A DNA stretch of 64,000 nt, taken from contig JAILXV010000002.1 in the NCBI GenBank assembly GCA_045430285.1, positions 620,001 to 684,000 on the forward strand, read 5' to 3'. Below are positions 60,148 through 64,000 of this stretch, one piece after another (position 1 is the first letter of the stretch; every line of letters begins with the position of its first letter). Position numbers and translations under genes: made by a program. Under the pieces are notes generated by a model. The model did not search any database and had not been told where the DNA came from. It was given only the letters and a program-made list of their open reading frames with translations. This stretch comes from Agarilytica sp045430285 (GTDB lineage: Bacteria > Pseudomonadota > Gammaproteobacteria > Pseudomonadales > Cellvibrionaceae).

Positions 60148-63100
60148 CTAAGCATCCTCCGCCGCTAACAAACTCTGTGCACTTAAATTGGAAGTGTCAG
60201 TGGTTTTGCTTCTCCGACTCTCATCGAGAAAAAAATCTTTATTAGCTATTTTCTCATCTCCATACAACACGAGCACTCGGCTTAACACACTAGGTAATGC
60301 TTCCTCAAAACAAGAGAATACTTCCTTATCCTCAAGCGGTAACTGACTAGCCACCTCCGACGGGTATTCGTTTAATGTCAGATCCGCTGCCATGCCTTCG
60401 GAATTCCGCGAAAGCCACTCAACCGTAATCGTGTGGCCTTCTCTCTCCCCAAGAGATACTAGTTCGTTACGATACATTGAATAGCTATCCAAAAATGTAT
60501 TTGCAACAGAATACCCTCCTTTCCCTGCAGAACCAAACGCTCCACCGAATGAAGCTAAAGACAGAAAAAAATTCAGATTATGATCTCGCGTTGCTTCGTC
60601 CAAAGCCACCACACCACATATCTTCGGTGACAATGCCGAACAAAGAGCAGCTTCCGTTTTATTACTAATCAAACCATCATCAATAATACCTGCAGCATGA
60701 ATAACGCCTGACAGTTCGCCATATTGCTGCACAATCTCATCGACCAAATCAGTTACATTATCCATCTCGCCGATATCTACCGCCCTATACTCAATCCAAG
60801 CGCCATTCGACTCCAGATTTTCCATAAGACGCAATGATCGCTCTGACGGTTCATTTTGCCCAACCAAAACAATAATCGGGCTAGCCACTTTAGAGGCAAT
60901 ATACTCTGCAAACTTAAGGCCTAAAGCGTCATTCCCACCACTAATAAGATAAACACCGCCATCGTCCCAGGAACCGTGTTCTGAACCCTGTAACTCCGGC
61001 ATACTGACTAAGACTTTTCGAGACCGCTCACTGCCGACATACCGAATCTCGTCATCGTCTGTGTAGATCTCATTCTCAATAATACGTAATACCTCGGCAC
61101 CTAATAGGTTACTTTGTATAAGTAACAATTGTGCCAAAACCCGATCACTTTCAATAGCGGCAGCGTTTAGTAATTTGGACAAACCACTAAATAGCGAATA
61201 TTCCTTATCACTAGAAATAACCAGCTGAACTTTTATTAGCCCTATACTTTTTAATGCAATAATTTGCTGCAGGTAGTTAAGGAGTTGGGTAGCATAACTC
61301 ACGTAACGAACATCAAATCCACCATACTCTTCATATAAACAAACAACTTTTGATCTTTCTTGCTCACCAAAATATTTGCATATCAAATCTTCTTTAGATT
61401 TTTCAAAACCCAGCAAAACGATAACATGTGATTCATAATCTATATCTCTATTGACACCCGAAGATGGCTCCCAACTGGGTGTTAACAGTGTTAGCCCTGA
61501 TTTATCTCCACTCCTACCGCTATTGATACATTCAATTTGATCAGCCACCGATCTTAGCGAAAAATTTTCATACATAATGGTGTTTGAATATTTGTCAAAC
61601 ATTTTATCAAGTGCATGATTCATTTTATTAACCACAATTGAATCTATGCCGTAGTTTTCAATAGGGTCATCAGGATCAATATTAGACAGCTTAATTCCTG
61701 TGGCATTACTCATAACAGCCACAACTCGGTCTAAAACTGACTTATTGACATCATCACCAATGTCCCCATTAACCGATATTGAGCTAGATCTTATGTCACA
61801 ATCGGTTTGTTCCTTAATATCTATCTCCTGACTAGACAAACCGGAATAGTTGGCGTCGCCCTCTGCGATTGGAATCCAGTATTTATCCGTTAAAAATGGA
61901 TATGTAGGTAAGGATAGTGTTTTTGGTTGTGGGCTAGGCCATTGCGCGATCCAATCAACATATTCACCCGCAACCCATAAATTAAGGTTTTTATTTTTTT
62001 TCTGGGAAGAGGACTCAATCTCCAATTTTTCTCCCTGAATAAAACGTCTAAGATTTTCCGATAAGCTTGAAATGTTACTGGCAACAAATCCTAAACGATG
62101 CTCCATCGCCTCTCGACCGACTTGGAGTGTATAAGCAAGCGATTCCAATTCGATATCATTAGACTCAACATATTCATATAGTTTTTGGGCGTATTCCCTT
62201 AACTGTCCTTCTGACTTCGCTGATAGCACGATGGGAAGAGCCAAATCATCTTCCTGGCCGGACACTGGATTATTTGCCACGGATTTAACCTCCGGTGCAA
62301 TATACTCCTCAATAACAACGTGGGCATTAACACCACCGGCCCCAAAGGAGGAAACTCCTGCGATTCTAGGACGCTCAACTTTATTTCCATCGCCAAAATC
62401 AACCACGGGTCTTTCCCATTCAATATTGTTTTGCTGGACAGAAAACGGGGTTGATGAGAATTCAATGCTCTCATTAAGACTTTCACTATGTAGACTCGGC
62501 GCTAGCTCACCATATTTCATTTGCATTAATACTTTGGTAAGACCCGCGATACCGGCAGCGCTTTCAGCATGCCCAATATTGGTTTTCACTGAGCCTAACT
62601 TACAAAAGTTTACATCTTGTGTGTGTTCTCTAAATGCGTTCGTTAGCCCAGTGACTTCTATTGGATCGCCGAGCGCTGTGCCTGTTCCATGGGCTTCAAT
62701 ATAACTTACTTCCCTCGGGTGAACTTCGGCTCTTGATAACGCAGTTTTTATCAATTCGGTCTGAGCATTTGGGTTCGGGACCGTGAAACCTGAGGTTCGC
62801 CCCCCGTGATTTACGCTTGTGCCACGAACCACCCCATAAATATGATCTCCGTCTCTTTCGGCATGAGATAGACGCTTAAGCAACACCGCGCCGACCCCTT
62901 CGCCTGGGACAAAACCATTCCCACCTTCGCCAAAACTTTTACATTGTCCATCAGGTGATAACATTTGTTGGCCACACAACATGATGTAACTGGACGGATG
63001 TAAAAACAAATTAACGCCCCCAGCCAGCGCTAATTCGCAATCTCCTCTATAGATATGTTCACACGCCTCATGAATTGCAGTGAGAGATGCCGAGCACATG

Positions 63101-64000
63101 GTATCTACTGGCATACTTGGCCCATTAAAGTTAAAGGTATATGACACTCTATTTGCCAGGGAGCCAAAAGATGATATAGGGAAAGAACGCTCGCCTCTTT
63201 GCCACAAGTCGGGGCCGTAGAGCGAAAAGCTATTAGTTGTTACACCAGCAAAAACACCCACTCTATTTTCATGCTGACGCGCCAGTCGCTCTCGGTTGTA
63301 ACCTGCATCTTCAATGGTATTCCAGCAAGCCTGTAAAAATATACGTTCTTGAGGGTCGATATCACGAGCTAGCTGAGGCGTTATATTGAAAAATAAAGGA
63401 TCAAAATTGGCAACATTTTTTAGAAACCCCCCCCACTTGCTATAGCTCTTTCCGCGGTTCACGCACTCCAGGCGATCATCATCATAAAAACTATCTATCG
63501 GCCACCTTTCTTCTGGGATTTCAGTAATCGAATTCACGCCCCGCTTGATGTTACTCCAGAACTCCTCAACATTATCGGCTCCAGGATAACGTCCATCAAT
63601 CCCTATAATTGCGATTGGTTCACGCATTACCACTTCCTCTTCTTCTGTACATTTTGCCCAAAGCTTTCTTTGCGATGCTCTTAATTTAGATATGCATTCG
63701 GCATGATCTTGTATTAAGGTCTGCTGAGAATACTTACCTGAATCTTTGCCAGCGAATCCAACGCTAGGCTGAACTTTCTCATTATCTACCCACGCAGCAC
63801 ATTGAGGTTCGTAATCCGCTAAGAGTCGTTTTGAAATATCGCCTAGCGTTTTATTTTCATAAAAGAATATTTTTGATATTCTCGGAAATTCAGCTGCTAA
63901 AATATCGTTGAATTTCGAGATTACAATCGAGTCCATCCCATAACTATCAAGGGAAGCTGTAGCAACAATTTTCTCGCTAGGGATATTTGTCAGATCACAT
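60148..64000 (-). CDS. Trans-AT polyketide synthase, C-terminal part (runs off right edge)
   Basis: The frame stays open to the edge: upstream of the Met at 63936 it reads ...ATASLDSYGMDSIV, an acyl-carrier-protein motif, so that Met is internal and its Ser two residues on is the phosphopantetheine site. Numbering from that Met: ACP end (1-45); KS (about 105-545) with Cys281 in DTMCSAS, HGTGT and NIGHAESAAG, so competent; a trans-AT-type linker ending LSLPTYPF; a second ACP with S766 in GIDSIV; then a KR region to the end. The KR has HAAGIIDDG (B-type-like), PKICG Lys and GGYSVAN Tyr/Asn, but its cofactor loop SGGNDALG lacks the middle Gly of GxGxxG. There is no AT domain. It belongs with the sulfotransferase and monooxygenase downstream. 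Confidence 0.93.
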   Translation of the reverse strand, partial: CDLTNIPSEKIVATASLDSYGMDSIVISKFNDILAAEFPRISKIFFYENKTLGDISKRLLADYEPQCAAWVDNEKVQPSVGFAGKDSGKYSQQTLIQDHAECISKLRASQRKLWAKCTEEEEVVMREPIAIIGIDGRYPGADNVEEFWSNIKRGVNSITEIPEERWPIDSFYDDDRLECVNRGKSYSKWGGFLKNVANFDPLFFNITPQLARDIDPQERIFLQACWNTIEDAGYNRERLARQHENRVGVFAGVTTNSFSLYGPDLWQRGERSFPISSFGSLANRVSYTFNFNGPSMPVDTMCSASLTAIHEACEHIYRGDCELALAGGVNLFLHPSSYIMLCGQQMLSPDGQCKSFGEGGNGFVPGEGVGAVLLKRLSHAERDGDHIYGVVRGTSVNHGGRTSGFTVPNPNAQTELIKTALSRAEVHPREVSYIEAHGTGTALGDPIEVTGLTNAFREHTQDVNFCKLGSVKTNIGHAESAAGIAGLTKVLMQMKYGELAPSLHSESLNESIEFSSTPFSVQQNNIEWERPVVDFGDGNKVERPRIAGVSSFGAGGVNAHVVIEEYIAPEVKSVANNPVSGQEDDLALPIVLSAKSEGQLREYAQKLYEYVESNDIELESLAYTLQVGREAMEHRLGFVASNISSLSENLRRFIQGEKLEIESSSQKKNKNLNLWVAGEYVDWIAQWPSPQPKTLSLPTYPFLTDKYWIPIAEGDANYSGLSSQEIDIKEQTDCDIRSSSISVNGDIGDDVNKSVLDRVVAVMSNATGIKLSNIDPDDPIENYGIDSIVVNKMNHALDKMFDKYSNTIMYENFSLRSVADQIECINSGRSGDKSGLTLLTPSWEPSSGVNRDIDYESHVIVLLGFEKSKEDLICKYFGEQERSKVVCLYEEYGGFDVRYVSYATQLLNYLQQIIALKSIGLIKVQLVISSDKEYSLFSGLSKLLNAAAIESDRVLAQLLLIQSNLLGAEVLRIIENEIYTDDDEIRYVGSERSRKVLVSMPELQGSEHGSWDDGGVYLISGGNDALGLKFAEYIASKVASPIIVLVGQNEPSERSLRLMENLESNGAWIEYRAVDIGEMDNVTDLVDEIVQQYGELSGVIHAAGIIDDGLISNKTEAALCSALSPKICGVVALDEATRDHNLNFFLSLASFGGAFGSAGKGGYSVANTFLDSYSMYRNELVSLGEREGHTITVEWLSRNSEGMAADLTLNEYPSEVASQLPLEDKEVFSCFEEALPSVLSRVLVLYGDEKIANKDFFLDESRRSKTTDTSNLSAQSLLAAEDA

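Overview
This window is chromosomal DNA from a gammaproteobacterium, probably a marine Cellvibrionales-type organism (Teredinibacter/Saccharophagus-like). This lineage call is inference from gene content: a Pseudomonas-like NrdA with two ATP-cones, a histone H1/AlgP-like Ala/Lys protein with AT-hooks, soluble transhydrogenase, several c-di-GMP proteins and a trans-AT polyketide synthase. No rRNA or tRNA gene, IS element, prophage or CRISPR array was seen.

Layout. 1-5.4 kb: the 5' part of a coiled-coil porin behind a Fur-box-like site, monothiol glutaredoxin grxD, then a probable sensory unit: a Tat-exported solute-binding protein, a TorS-like histidine kinase and a divergent single-domain response regulator. 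5.4-7.8 kb: argD-argF, with a strong intrinsic terminator just ahead of argD. 7.8-13 kb: a long perfect inverted repeat, then nrdA-nrdB behind two NrdR-box-like sites. 13-15.2 kb: an unknown protein, a REC-GGDEF diguanylate cyclase and a small exported protein.

15.2-21.5 kb: a singlet-oxygen-type regulon. A group-IV sigma factor (RpoE/ECF11) and its ChrR zinc/cupin anti-sigma face a divergent five-gene lipid operon (SnoaL-like, SDR, FAD amine-oxidase-like, DUF1365, Cfa-like methyltransferase). A TGATCC-N18-TA promoter-like sequence precedes that operon. 21.5-30 kb: Nudix hydrolase, a 197-bp inverted-repeat element, a CvpA-like protein, gcvP, a TCTCC microsatellite, katG and a SpoU methyltransferase.

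30-43 kb: a secreted M6-type metalloprotease carrying two copies of a small Cys-bounded module, housekeeping enzymes, a receiver protein with an unknown output, two PilZ proteins (one behind a strong Fur-box match), an orphan ExbD, LexA-controlled dinB and the AT-hook nucleoid protein. 43-57 kb: an RND efflux operon with overlapping genes, a CRP-like sensor without HTH, a chalcone-isomerase-like/TonB fusion, HDOD-sthA, an AI-2E family permease, an acyltransferase and prfC.

57.4-64 kb: the end of a biosynthetic cluster on the minus strand. A trans-AT PKS gene runs off the right edge (ACP-KS-ACP-KR visible) and is followed by a sulfotransferase and an FAD monooxygenase. With the ChrR lipid operon, the binding-protein two-component unit and the chalcone-TonB fusion, this is the most interesting content. 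Start codons were moved from the longest possible ORF wherever a ribosome-binding site or the family N-terminus argued for it.
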